A stretch of 53,942 nt of DNA from Lactiplantibacillus dongliensis (GTDB taxonomy: Bacteria > Bacillota > Bacilli > Lactobacillales > Lactobacillaceae). The notes below the pieces were generated by a model. It ran no database searches. It was not told the DNA's origin and saw only the letters and a list, made by a program, of their open reading frames with translations. Below, piece by piece: positions 16,796 through 26,417 of the stretch. The position numbers were made by a program, and so were the translations under genes. Each line of letters starts with the position of its first letter. Position 1 is the first letter of the stretch. The stretch lies in assembly GCF_005405105.1 (NCBI RefSeq), contig NZ_BJDK01000024.1:1-53942 (forward strand), in the 5' to 3' direction.

Positions 16796-17453
16796 GGGTG
16801 ACATTGATATCGACCAGTTTAAAGTGACCAGCGGTATAATCGACCCGCGAAACACTCGTGTTTTTCAGTAAGCGTGTGGGCAACTCCCGCGGGCTGAGCT
16901 GATACAAAAAGGCGCTGAGGACCAACCCGTGTGAGACGATTAAAATGTTTTTGTCACCACTAGCGGATTTAGATTCATAGAGGCTGATGCGTCGCAATGT
17001 ACGGCTAATGCGATTGGTGACCCCGACTAGCGTTTCAGCAGTCCGTGTTTTATCCAAGGAGTTAAAGACCCAGAGTAAGGTTGCAAAGCGTTCTTTACTG
17101 AGCATTAGCTTGAGAAAGGTCCCAAGACCAAGTTGTTGGCGGACTTGTTGAACAATCCAAAGATTCTTGGTCCCTTCAAGACCACCAAAGTTGAATTCTC
17201 TTAAACCGACGTCAATCGTCGGTTTTTTTATTTCGGGATGTAAAGCGGTGATGATCCGGGCGGTTTGTTGGGCCCGGCCAAGATCACTCACGTAGGCGCC
17301 ATCAAAGGAGACGTCGGCCAGCATTCGGGCTAACCGTTGGGCAGAACGAATGCCTTGCCGGGTCAAGTCGGAATCATAAATGCCTTGTAAACGGCTGGCG
17401 GCGTTGAGCTTGGTTTGACCATGCCGGACTAGGTAGAGATGAATTGTGGTCAT
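16779..17453 (-). CDS. histidine phosphatase family protein (phosphoglycerate mutase-like)
   Basis: 224 aa. LVRHGQTKLNAASRLQG contains the phosphorylated His in RHG; the second Arg is in YVSDLGRAQQTA; the C-terminal His is in ILIVSHGLVL; the acid Glu is in LREFNFGGLEG. The order is that of the histidine phosphatase superfamily, which includes cofactor-dependent phosphoglycerate mutases and broad phosphatases; the 224-aa size and the divergent middle favour a phosphatase. ATG 17453 has AAGGAGG upstream. Converges on and overlaps the 16313 gene. Confidence 0.88.
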   Translation of the reverse strand: MTTIHLYLVRHGQTKLNAASRLQGIYDSDLTRQGIRSAQRLARMLADVSFDGAYVSDLGRAQQTARIITALHPEIKKPTIDVGLREFNFGGLEGTKNLWIVQQVRQQLGLGTFLKLMLSKERFATLLWVFNSLDKTRTAETLVGVTNRISRTLRRISLYESKSASGDKNILIVSHGLVLSAFLYQLSPRELPTRLLKNTSVSRVDYTAGHFKLVDINVTPKKRA

Positions 17454-17677
17454 TGCGAAGCCTCCTTGATTAGTTAACATAGCTTCATTGTACGGCGCGA
17501 TGGGGGTGAGAACAAGCATTTTGTTGGGACCGTTTCCACTAAATGATTGCAGCTGAATCGTTAGCAGGCATAATGGTCTTGAACGAGGGAGACAATTAAT
17601 TTAAAGATATTTTTATGATAAATGACGCCAACAAAATAATTATTAGATTTTTCATATGATTTACATAAGATTTAAGC

Positions 17678-17706
17678 TTGCAATCTAAAATTGTATCTGC
17701 TAGGAT
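17678..17706 (+). promoter_or_regulatory. promoter of the small WxL protein gene
   Basis: TTGCAA (17678-17683), 17-base spacer, TAGGAT (17701-17706), about 60 bases before the start codon. The rest of 17454-17764 is AT-rich and shows no other feature. Confidence 0.55.
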
Positions 17707-17764
17707 ATTGGCATGGATAACTGAGGCCCAGTAAAAAAACATCCAATGCAAAGGAGCACAACCG

Positions 17765-18436
17765 ATGAAAAAATTAGCGAAACAAGTCTTTATGATGAGT
17801 GCCACGTTGAGTATGGGAATTAGTGTTTGTACAATTCTGGTTAACGCAGATAAAGCTGACTCGACACGACCGACGCCAGAAAGTTCAACCTCCGCCCAGA
17901 CCGATGCCAACGTTAATTTGACCTTGGGTAAAGATAATACGGTAGAGCTAGCACAAGTGCCAACTTTAAACTTTGAAGGCTTAGAAATGAAAGCTGAAGG
18001 TTTGAATGAGGTGGCGGTGACGGAACTCCCTAATCCAATAAAAGTTAAGAATCCTGGATTAGAAGGCGGTTGGGTAGTTACGGCGAATATCGGTAGCTTT
18101 GTTCGTCATGATCGTAAAACGAAACCAGCTGGTCCAGTAACATGGGGAAATGGAAAGCCAGAACCGGCTAAGGAAGAATTAAAAGGGGCTACGGTGACTT
18201 TATATCAAGGAACGGTTTCTGGTAATGATGTTTCCAAGAAACCGACTGCACCTGAAAAAGTGACTTTAAGTCAAAGTGACAGTCCGGTACTTCAAGCGCA
18301 TCCCAAGGCGGGGTTAGGTCAGTCGAGCCATGCTTATGGTAAGGATCATGTCCGTATTTCAATACCGGAAGGGAACCGGTTGGGTGCGTATACTGCGAAA
18401 ATTACCTGGACGATGAACATGGTACCGGCTAGCTAA
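17765..18436 (+). CDS. small WxL-domain cell-surface protein
   Basis: 223 aa. The N-terminal signal peptide runs MKKLAKQ...ILVNADKA, with cleavage near residue 29. The remainder is the WxL domain: the first block GGWVVTANIGSF and the closing block YTAKITWTM. WxL domains bind peptidoglycan non-covalently and keep the protein on the wall. AAAGGAG precedes the ATG. It is followed after 158 bases by a larger WxL protein. Typical WxL clusters also encode a membrane-anchored DUF916/DUF3324 protein, and none is present here. Codon use is plainer and more AT-rich than in neighbouring metabolic genes. Confidence 0.85.
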   Translation: MKKLAKQVFMMSATLSMGISVCTILVNADKADSTRPTPESSTSAQTDANVNLTLGKDNTVELAQVPTLNFEGLEMKAEGLNEVAVTELPNPIKVKNPGLEGGWVVTANIGSFVRHDRKTKPAGPVTWGNGKPEPAKEELKGATVTLYQGTVSGNDVSKKPTAPEKVTLSQSDSPVLQAHPKAGLGQSSHAYGKDHVRISIPEGNRLGAYTAKITWTMNMVPAS

Positions 18437-18594
18437 TCTTGATTTAATGACTAAGTCGTGATGCAAGCGACTCAGTTATACATAGCTGAGAGTGGTGTTT
18501 CAGCAAATGCCTGCAACCGCTACACTGAATAAATGAAAGTGGTTACAGTTGTTACTTAGTTAGAGACAATGACGATAGATTTGGAGGAAATGTG

Positions 18595-20208
18595 ATGTGG
18601 CGATGGGTCATGGTAGTGGGATTATGTCTTAGTTTAATTCAGGATTGGGGATTGACCGCACAGGCTATCACCACACCAACAGCTGAAAGTAGTCAGATTG
18701 ATGAAACAACTAAGCAATCGGAAAGTCAGGCAGCTGTGAGCAGTTCAGCAGCCGATTTAAGTAGTCATGTAGAAAGTTCAAGTAGCTCAGAATCTCAAGT
18801 TAGTTCAAGTTCAGCTAGTAGTGTAGAGAGTCATGCTGGACGTGAAAGTAGTTCAGAAAGTAGTGTTAGTCAGAACAGTGCAGTTTCAAGTAGTCGCGAA
18901 TTACAGGAGACCAGTTCTAGTTCAAGTAAGACTGGGAGTGAACATTCAAGTGATTCAAGTGTCTCAACTAGCGGCGAGAGTACTAGTAGTAGTAGCAGTG
19001 AACCGTCAGTGGTGGCTGAAGGTGGTTCAGATACAGCGACGTCACATGCTAATGATGCCATGCCGAATGCAGTTGTCGACACTTCGGTAGATATTATTGA
19101 TGCGCATGGTCAAGAGGTTAGCGCTGGGTCAGTATTGGGGGATCATTCAGAGTTGACCTATCGATTCAAATTTAAACATCGAACTGGGACTGCGACAGCA
19201 AAAAAAGTTAAGCTGTATTTTAGGGCACCGGAAGCAATCACGTTTAGAAGTGCTGAGTTTTTAAGTAGTCAAGGTGTGCCGGAAACTATTTCAGTAGATA
19301 AAAAACGACTGTTATATGAACTTCCAATTAAGTTGAGTGACCAGGATGATTGGGCAATGGTTGAAGTAAAAGTTATTGCTAATCATGTAAAGGATAATAT
19401 TATTGTTGGTAATAAGAAAGATGATGGTGAAGCTAAATATTATATCGGTAGTCATGATCATAACCTTGTCCTGCCAAGATATATGCTATTAGCTGATTTA
19501 CCAATGCACCTAGAATTGGCAAAAACTGAGTTTAGAATTAAACATCATGAAAAGCTAAAACTAACTGGTACAATTAAACGTGAAAGTAGCATGGAAGATC
19601 ATAATGTTCGAATTATGGTCGTGCGGAAAGGTGATCGGTTGGCAAGCTTAAAATTGAATGATGAAGAGATTGCAACTGGTAAATTTGAATTTGATTTAGA
19701 TGAAAAAAACTTAAAGCCTGGTACCCACGAATTGGAAGTCTTTTCGATTGATAGACATAATATGACTTCGCAGAAATTATCAGTGTCTGTCCATGTTCAG
19801 GGTAATCTAGCCTTCAAAAAAGTCCCAGACCAAGTGAAATTCAAAGATGTCGTCTTAAACGGGCACTCACAATTAACGGAGCGCACCGATGATTGGCAAG
19901 TTAAGGTCAACGATGAGCGGGGCGATGTCAAGCAAAGCTGGCGTCTCTTGGCTGCAGTGACACCGTTTAAAGATCCAAAAAAAGGTGAACTGGCGGGTCA
20001 ACTCGAATATCATCAAGGCCAAAATGCAGTGCCCTTAACGAGCAAAGGGACAGTGATTGCGACGGCGCAAGGTCAGGCGGCCTTTGACAGTAATCAAGCT
20101 TGGAAAAACGATACGGGAATTTTATTGAAGACGCGTCCCGATGCGGTTCCCGGAACGTATCAAGGTAAGATTACATGGACCTTAGAGGATGTGCCCAGTG
20201 ATCAATAG
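18595..20208 (+). CDS. large Ser-rich WxL-domain cell-surface protein
   Basis: 537 aa. Signal peptide with an AQA-I site near residue 24; residues 30-150 are a Ser-rich stalk (SSSSSESQVSSSSASS type); residues 160-280 hold a beta-rich DUF11-like domain (VDIIDAHGQEV...); a second beta domain spans about 295-395; the C-terminal WxL domain shows SWRLLAAVTPF and GKITWTLEDVP. It is presumably a surface adhesin or matrix component held by its WxL domain, working with the small WxL protein upstream. ATG 18595 is preferred over GTG 18592 for spacing from GGAGG. A TGAAAGTGGTTACA sequence at about 18535 resembles a cre site with one mismatch. Confidence 0.85.
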   Translation: MWRWVMVVGLCLSLIQDWGLTAQAITTPTAESSQIDETTKQSESQAAVSSSAADLSSHVESSSSSESQVSSSSASSVESHAGRESSSESSVSQNSAVSSSRELQETSSSSSKTGSEHSSDSSVSTSGESTSSSSSEPSVVAEGGSDTATSHANDAMPNAVVDTSVDIIDAHGQEVSAGSVLGDHSELTYRFKFKHRTGTATAKKVKLYFRAPEAITFRSAEFLSSQGVPETISVDKKRLLYELPIKLSDQDDWAMVEVKVIANHVKDNIIVGNKKDDGEAKYYIGSHDHNLVLPRYMLLADLPMHLELAKTEFRIKHHEKLKLTGTIKRESSMEDHNVRIMVVRKGDRLASLKLNDEEIATGKFEFDLDEKNLKPGTHELEVFSIDRHNMTSQKLSVSVHVQGNLAFKKVPDQVKFKDVVLNGHSQLTERTDDWQVKVNDERGDVKQSWRLLAAVTPFKDPKKGELAGQLEYHQGQNAVPLTSKGTVIATAQGQAAFDSNQAWKNDTGILLKTRPDAVPGTYQGKITWTLEDVPSDQ

Positions 20209-20217
20209 TATCGAGAT

Positions 20218-20254
20218 AGTCAAAAGGCGTTCAGAATTTTTCTGAACGCCTTTT
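20218..20254. terminator. bidirectional terminator
   Basis: AAAAGGCGTTCAGA/TCTGAACGCCTTTT stem between the convergent WxL and glycosyltransferase genes. Confidence 0.88.
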
Positions 20255-20257
20255 AAG

Positions 20258-20992
20258 TTACTGATTATTCAAATCTTCACGCAACGTTTGCTTACTTTCT
20301 TGCTTTAATAACTTGATCATCTTGCGCCGCGCCGCAAAGAACGGAATCCCGATATGGGATAGGTTGCTACGGAAACGCCAGCGGTAATGATAGGTCTTTT
20401 CAGGCATGTAGGCTGTCGATTGGACATAGTTGGCATACTGAAAAGCAAATAATTGATCTTCAAGAAAATCAATTTCTTCGTTGAATTTTAAATGATGCGC
20501 CGTAATGATGGCGCGGACGAAACATTTATTCCACGAAAAGCCGCCCACGGTCCCAAAATTAATATTGGCAATTAATTCTTTTTGATCGTATGTTTTCTGC
20601 GGGCCGGGTACGGATAAATAGCCGTAGTGGCCGCAAACAACCAATTGTGATTTGGGAGCAGCTTGGTAAGCCTGCAAGAAATATTCAAGAAAGTTTGGTT
20701 CCACCCAGTCGTCCCCGTCGACGAAACACAAGTACTGACCGGTCGCGGCCGCCATACCTGAATTGCGCGCTGCCGAAACACCGCGATTGTGCGTATGGGT
20801 GATGACGTGGAACCGGTCATCATCTTTGATTAACGTCGCAATCTGAGCTGCAGTATCATCGGTTGAACAGTCATCCACCACGATCACTTCGAAGTCTGTA
20901 ATCGTTTGTTGGCGGAGGCTGGTCAGGCAACTGTTGATAAATTTATGTTGATTGTACGCAGGTACAACCACTGAAAAAAGGGGTGCAGACAC
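20258..20992 (-). CDS. family 2 glycosyltransferase
   Basis: 244 aa GT-A fold enzyme. Nucleotide-sugar binding strand FSVVVPAYNQHKFINSCL, VVDDCSTDDT with the first Asp, NRGVSAARNSG, and the metal-binding CFVDGDDWVEPNF. The short C-terminal part has no membrane helix, unlike GtrB-type enzymes. It starts with GTG at 20992 behind GGAGG. It could add a sugar to wall polysaccharide or surface protein; the adjoining WxL genes make surface glycosylation attractive, but they are transcribed convergently and no partner is shown. Confidence 0.88.
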   Translation of the reverse strand: MSAPLFSVVVPAYNQHKFINSCLTSLRQQTITDFEVIVVDDCSTDDTAAQIATLIKDDDRFHVITHTHNRGVSAARNSGMAAATGQYLCFVDGDDWVEPNFLEYFLQAYQAAPKSQLVVCGHYGYLSVPGPQKTYDQKELIANINFGTVGGFSWNKCFVRAIITAHHLKFNEEIDFLEDQLFAFQYANYVQSTAYMPEKTYHYRWRFRSNLSHIGIPFFAARRKMIKLLKQESKQTLREDLNNQ

Positions 20993-21083
20993 GCTAATTC
21001 CTCCATCATATTTTTGTATACTATACCATTATAGCCGTAAAATGTGATGAAATTACAGTGATTCGTCAATATTTGAAGATAAA

Positions 21084-21791
21084 TTAATTATTTGCTAAGT
21101 TAGTTGTGTGGAAATACAGCGCCAAATCAGGGTAGGCGAAGACTGTATGCGAAAAATTAAATAAACCATTATTTTTGTAATAATTGCTAGAATCTAAAGT
21201 CAAATAAGTTTTGCCATGGTCCGCTTGCATTAAACTCGCTTCTTCTTCGTTTAGATTAGTCAGCGATAAATAATCATCACTATTCGCTACTCGAATGCCG
21301 TAGACCTCTTCCAGAAAGCTGAAAATAGAACTATTAACCGCTTCGACGGAAATAAAGCGTACTACTGATTTTAAGTAGTAGGATGTTTCCAAGCTGTAAA
21401 GTTGATGATGCCAATAACGCAACCGGATGACGCGATAAAGTTCTTCTTCAACCGGAATCCCGAATTGCTTAGCAAGGGCGGCGTCACTTTTAATGGTGTC
21501 GAAGGTGACGACTTTTGATTCGAGGTTATGCGGTTGATTCTCGCCACCTTGAATTGAACGGGCGGACAAGTTTACGACTGTTTTATGGCGGAGTTCAATC
21601 TTACTAATAAAGTAACCACTACCTTGGACGCGTCGAAGCAAGCCTTGTTGGTAGACAAGGTCAATGGCTTTGCGAATGGTGTTGCGACTAACGTTATACC
21701 GGTCCATTAATTGGGCTTCGGTGGGGAGCTTGGTGACAAAGATACCGTCGCGAATCGCTTTGACGATACTAGCTGCAATGTCACGATACAT
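21084..21791 (-). CDS. GntR/HutC-family transcriptional regulator (UTRA domain)
   Basis: 235 aa. The winged helix is at residues 1-65 (KLPTEAQLMDRYNVSRNTIRKAIDLVYQQGLLRRVQGSGYF, split over two helices); residues 85-230 form the UTRA ligand domain, with EEELYRVIRLRYWH and YLTLDSSNYYKNNG. ATG 21791 is chosen, although the upstream AAGAAAG site is weak; GTG 21800 is possible. It diverges from the PTS EIIB-EIIA-GH1 operon across a 720-base gap and, like BglR/LicR-type relatives, probably senses a phosphorylated glucoside and controls that operon (inference). Confidence 0.88.
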   Translation of the reverse strand: MYRDIAASIVKAIRDGIFVTKLPTEAQLMDRYNVSRNTIRKAIDLVYQQGLLRRVQGSGYFISKIELRHKTVVNLSARSIQGGENQPHNLESKVVTFDTIKSDAALAKQFGIPVEEELYRVIRLRYWHHQLYSLETSYYLKSVVRFISVEAVNSSIFSFLEEVYGIRVANSDDYLSLTNLNEEEASLMQADHGKTYLTLDSSNYYKNNGLFNFSHTVFAYPDLALYFHTTNLANN

Positions 21792-21837
21792 AAAAATCAC
21801 TGCTTTCTTGGTTGATTGTGTTTTTGATTAGTGGTGC

Positions 21838-22018
21838 CTTACTCGTCTTCGTTGACCAAGATAGTCACGGTGGGACGAGCCTTGAAGCCTGAGGAACGGT
21901 CTTCGAGGTGCTTCCAAGCCGATAACCCACGTTTTTAAAGGCGGCCCAGTCACTAAATTTGGAAAATCACCCAGTTAAGTGACTCAACACGGCGACTATC
22001 TTGGTCACTACAACTGTT
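21838..22018 (-). repeat. structured intergenic repeat, subfamily C
   Basis: A 14-bp perfect outer stem, TGACCAAGATAGTC (21853-21866) with GACTATCTTGGTCA (21994-22007). Inside are AGTCACT/AGTGACT (around 21949-21983) and CTTGAAG/CTTCGAG carrying GAACGGT, the minus-strand form of the GAAGACCG loop seen in subfamilies A and B. The sequence differs from A and B but the order of hairpins is the same. Confidence 0.75.
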
Positions 22019-22195
22019 AATTTTTAAAAGTTGCTTTTAAAAAATGAATCAGTCACCTGGGTGTTAGTCTGATATGGCGATAATTAGTGATGGACTAATT
22101 GTCTCAATAATAAGTTATTTTAGGTGGTGCTGGGTGCTAGTTAAAATGCTGCCAAGTTCTCGGCTAAGTTACCGGATTAATCATGACTAGTCGTT

Positions 22196-22354
22196 AATTA
22201 ACGTCGGGCGGGCCAGAATTGGCTCAGTGGTGTCGTTTATCTTAGTCGTGGTTTTTCGACTTAGATAAAGCCCGGCTTGGAAGACCGCCCTTTGGCTTCC
22301 AAACGCGGCCACCACGTTCCAGCCGATTCTGGACCAACCAGAGCGGCAAACTAT
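22196..22354 (+). repeat. structured intergenic repeat, subfamily B
   Basis: Outer stem GGGCCAGAATTGGCT (22210-22224) with AGCCGATTCTGGACC (22321-22335). Hairpin 1 is TTTATCT/AGATAAA and hairpin 2 TTGGAAG/CTTCCAA. Compared with the 8259 copy, the outer stem GCATT/GATGC has become GAATT/GATTC, a paired change. The companion motif GGTGCTAGTTAAAAT is at about 22133-22147. Confidence 0.88.
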
Positions 22355-22403
22355 ATCCAACTCGTACCAAACGAAAATTTTTGCTAAAAGTATTTATTCA
22401 GAC

Positions 22404-22432
22404 TTGTTTAATTTGTACCCATGACTTATAAT
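22404..22432 (+). promoter_or_regulatory. promoter of the PTS operon
   Basis: TTGTTT (22404-22409), 17-base spacer, TATAAT (22427-22432). Confidence 0.75.
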
Positions 22433-22442
22433 CTTAATTGTA

Positions 22443-22457
22443 ATGAAAGCGGTTTAA
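22443..22457 (+). promoter_or_regulatory. cre (CcpA) site of the PTS operon
   Basis: ATGAAAGCGGTTTAA fits WTGNAANCGNWNNCW with one mismatch. It lies just after the expected transcription start, a position where CcpA blocks elongation, as expected for a beta-glucoside operon. Confidence 0.65.
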
Positions 22458-22511
22458 AATGCAACCGTTAAAAGTAATAAAAACAAAAAAGAATTTAGGA
22501 GCGTGTTGATT

Positions 22512-22835
22512 ATGGCTGAAAAAACAATTATGTTGGTCTGTTCTGCCGGAATGTCGACCTCATTATTAGTTTCAAAGATGCAAAAAGCAGCGGAAGCTGA
22601 CGGGATTGATGCAGATATTTTTGCAACCGCTGCCAGTGATGCCGATAACAAGCTAAAAGAAAAGAACCCCGATATCTTAATGCTTGGACCACAGATTCGT
22701 TATATGTTAAGTGACTTCCAAAAGAAAGTCACTGACATTCCCGTTGAAGTCATCAACATGCAAGATTATGGCATGATGAATGGTGAAAAAGTCTTAAAAG
22801 AAGCCGAAGCCTCAATGGCTAAAGCCGCAAAATAG
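22512..22835 (+). CDS. PTS lactose/cellobiose-family EIIB component
   Basis: 107 aa phosphocarrier. The P-loop IMLVCSAGMSTSLLV holds the phosphorylated Cys near residue 11; the rest (DILMLGPQIRYML...VINMQDYGMMNGEKVL) is typical of the lactose/cellobiose EIIB fold. It takes phosphate from EIIA and passes it to the sugar at EIIC. ATG 22512 lies ten bases from AGGAG; the GTG at 22503 overlaps the site. First gene of a three-gene operon with EIIA and a phospho-beta-glucosidase. The EIIC membrane subunit is missing and must come from elsewhere in the genome. Confidence 0.93.
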   Translation: MAEKTIMLVCSAGMSTSLLVSKMQKAAEADGIDADIFATAASDADNKLKEKNPDILMLGPQIRYMLSDFQKKVTDIPVEVINMQDYGMMNGEKVLKEAEASMAKAAK

Positions 22836-22928
22836 TTATCAATTAACTTAGCAAGTTCCAATCAACGTGATCGTCCAAATCCGGCGGTGACGGTTGAACT
22901 AAAAAAATTTAAAAGGATGTATAAATTA

Positions 22929-23273
22929 ATGGCAGAAGAAAATCAAGCAACAGAAACCGATGCAAGTTTAGAAACAATCATGGGATTGATCGTCAATGGC
23001 GGGAACGCTAAAAGTTCCGCTTTTGAAGCCATCCGGGCCGCTAAGGAAGGCGACTTTGACAAAGCTGATGCCAAGTTAAAAGAAGCCGATAACTTCTTGA
23101 CGGAAGCACACAACGCCCAAACGTCAATGTTAACTGATGAAGCCGCTGGCAAGCATACCCATGTGTCATTGCTCCTTGTTCATTCACAAGATCATATTAT
23201 GAACGCGATTACGTTCCGCGACTTAGCTGGTGAAATTATTGATTTATACCGGCGTTTAGACGCTAAAAAGTAA
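22929..23273 (+). CDS. PTS lactose/cellobiose-family EIIA component
   Basis: 114 aa, all-helical EIIA of the lactose class. Helices ETIMGLIVNGGNAKSSAFEAI and VSLLLVHSQDHIMNAI, the latter with the phosphorylated His of LVHSQDH, are family hallmarks. It transfers phosphate from HPr to EIIB. The ATG at 22929 follows AAAAGGATG. It lies 93 bases after EIIB and 149 before the GH1 gene. Confidence 0.93.
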   Translation: MAEENQATETDASLETIMGLIVNGGNAKSSAFEAIRAAKEGDFDKADAKLKEADNFLTEAHNAQTSMLTDEAAGKHTHVSLLLVHSQDHIMNAITFRDLAGEIIDLYRRLDAKK

Positions 23274-23323
23274 TCATTAGAACTGCCGTTAATTTTGGAC
23301 CGCGACTAGTGCTACGGGATTAG

Positions 23324-24868
<1,545 letters not shown>

Positions 24869-24887
24869 TTATTAGAAGCTGAAATTG

Positions 24888-24946
24888 TAAGTAGCAGTCG
24901 TCAGCCAGCCTGATTTTCAGGTTGGTTAGCGGCTGCTTTTGCGTTA
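24888..24946 (+). terminator. terminator of the PTS/GH1 operon
   Basis: Long stem, AGCAGTCG...CAGCCAGCCTG with CAGGTTGG...CGGCTGCT, loop ATTTT, followed by TTTTG. Confidence 0.8.
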
Positions 24947-24982
24947 TTCTAAAGGTAAGTCAAAACCTTGGAGGACAATGCG

Positions 24983-25087
24983 ATGAACGGAATCTTTTAC
25001 GGGGATTTATTGTTTCTGGGTGTGACGGCGTTAGTGATTCTAGCGCTGGCAGCGGTGATTTTCTTACTATTTAAATTACGACGTTAA
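24983..25087 (+). CDS. 34-aa single-helix membrane protein
   Basis: A small open frame with a strong TTGGAGG site seven to eight bases before ATG. The product, MNGIFYGDLLFL... ending KLRR, is one hydrophobic helix with a basic C-terminal tail, i.e. inside-facing. A hairpin with a T run follows at about 25106-25130. It looks like a real membrane microprotein. Function unknown. Confidence 0.6.
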   Translation: MNGIFYGDLLFLGVTALVILALAAVIFLLFKLRR

Positions 25088-25176
25088 AATTAATGATTAA
25101 AGCGGCCCAACTAGTGAGCCACTTTTTTTATCGTTCTGCTACATTTGGTGTTAGCTAAAAACTGCTGTTGTCACTA

Positions 25177-25217
25177 AAAACCACCGACCGCGTAATCAAC
25201 GTGAGTCGGTGGTTTTT
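25177..25217. terminator. bidirectional terminator
   Basis: AAAAACCACCGAC/GTCGGTGGTTTTT stem, directly behind the GNAT gene on the minus strand. Confidence 0.85.
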
Positions 25218-25220
25218 GAA

Positions 25221-26402
25221 TTAGAAGTAATCGATTAAAGCCGGTTTGTCGTGAACCAGACTAGCATCTAATCGTTGGGCCGCAGCGTGGTCACCAGTGA
25301 GTTGACCATAGTGCCAAGCACTGGCTAAGGTCCGGGCGCCAAAGAGCGCTTTAGTGAACTGTTGAATCGTTAGTTGTAAGTCGCTCTTACCGGTTAGGTC
25401 GGCAGTCACGCGGTTGCAAGTCACTTGACCGTGCGTGACTTGTAGTTGCCAGATACCTTGGTTAGCGGGCAAGGTGGCGTCCGTCACGGCTAGGCGGATT
25501 GAGACTAGGTCACTGGTAAATGGATATTGTTTTAAGAAGTCATGTAATAAGACGATCCGGGCCATCATATACGGGGTCGTGGTGACGTGGACGGCGTATG
25601 GATTTTCGAACAGGTCAGCCAATGGTGTTTCACTCGGCGCTTCGTAACTAAACGTCTGAAACGTCGTGCCGTGCTTGGTGACAAAGTTAGCCAACCGTTG
25701 TTGTGCAGTCGGGGTGCTGGCCCCCCATTCTTGAATCGCAAAAGTAGTGGCTTGGCGGTCATAGATCAGATAGCCTTCAATCTGTTGATCGGCATTGCGA
25801 TAAATTGCGACGGACCAAGCATGCTTTAACGTTAAATAATGTAGCCACCACTCAGAACGAATTACTCCCCCACGCTGGTTAATCGGTTGAGCCGCATAAA
25901 AATCATTAACAAGTGCCAAGCCTTCATTACCGTAGCGAGTGATGGTCCCGGATAAGTCATGAGGCTTAATAACCGGTAGATCGTGCGCCGCGATAGTGTG
26001 TTGCGTGTGGTTAAAGACTTGTTCGTAACCGAATTTACGATAATAAGCGTAAGAAAACGGTGCGAGATAGGATAACGGAATCTGTTTAGCCGCCATTTCT
26101 TGTAACGCTGCGGTTAACAGCTTACCAGCACCACCGCGGCCGGAATATTCGGGCGCACTCATGACGTCGCCGATGCCGTTCATCGGATAGGTGACCCCAT
26201 GAAAGTTGACGTGAAACGGTAGGCTGTACAGGCCACTGACGAGTTGCTGATTGGCGTGCAAACCATAAATCCAACCGTGTTGATAACGATCCATAAAAAA
26301 GGCCCGCCGTGCAGGACTATCATGATTATTGAAGGCATATTGATACAGGTGATAGAATGCCTCCCGATCGGCGTCACTAGTTAAACGTAAATTTTCAGCC
26401 AT
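25221..26402 (-). CDS. Eis-like GNAT N-acetyltransferase with sterol-carrier-like C-terminal domain
   Basis: 393 aa. The first GNAT domain has the acetyl-CoA loop, with VMSAPEYSGRGGAGKLLTAAL in the position of the Q/RxxGxG/A motif and LAPFSYAYYRKFGYE after it. A second GNAT-like domain and a C-terminal SCP2-like domain give the Eis family length of about 400. Such enzymes acetylate amines at several positions; substrate unknown. Transcribed as the second gene after the MupG-like gene, with only 15 bases between. Confidence 0.85.
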   Translation of the reverse strand: MAENLRLTSDADREAFYHLYQYAFNNHDSPARRAFFMDRYQHGWIYGLHANQQLVSGLYSLPFHVNFHGVTYPMNGIGDVMSAPEYSGRGGAGKLLTAALQEMAAKQIPLSYLAPFSYAYYRKFGYEQVFNHTQHTIAAHDLPVIKPHDLSGTITRYGNEGLALVNDFYAAQPINQRGGVIRSEWWLHYLTLKHAWSVAIYRNADQQIEGYLIYDRQATTFAIQEWGASTPTAQQRLANFVTKHGTTFQTFSYEAPSETPLADLFENPYAVHVTTTPYMMARIVLLHDFLKQYPFTSDLVSIRLAVTDATLPANQGIWQLQVTHGQVTCNRVTADLTGKSDLQLTIQQFTKALFGARTLASAWHYGQLTGDHAAAQRLDASLVHDKPALIDYF

Positions 26403-26417
26403 CCGTCATTCCCCCTT

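Noticed and set aside
18833-19090. Open frames opposite and beside the Ser-rich stalk of the WxL protein
   Set aside because: Shadows of AGT/TCA-rich codons; no start signals.
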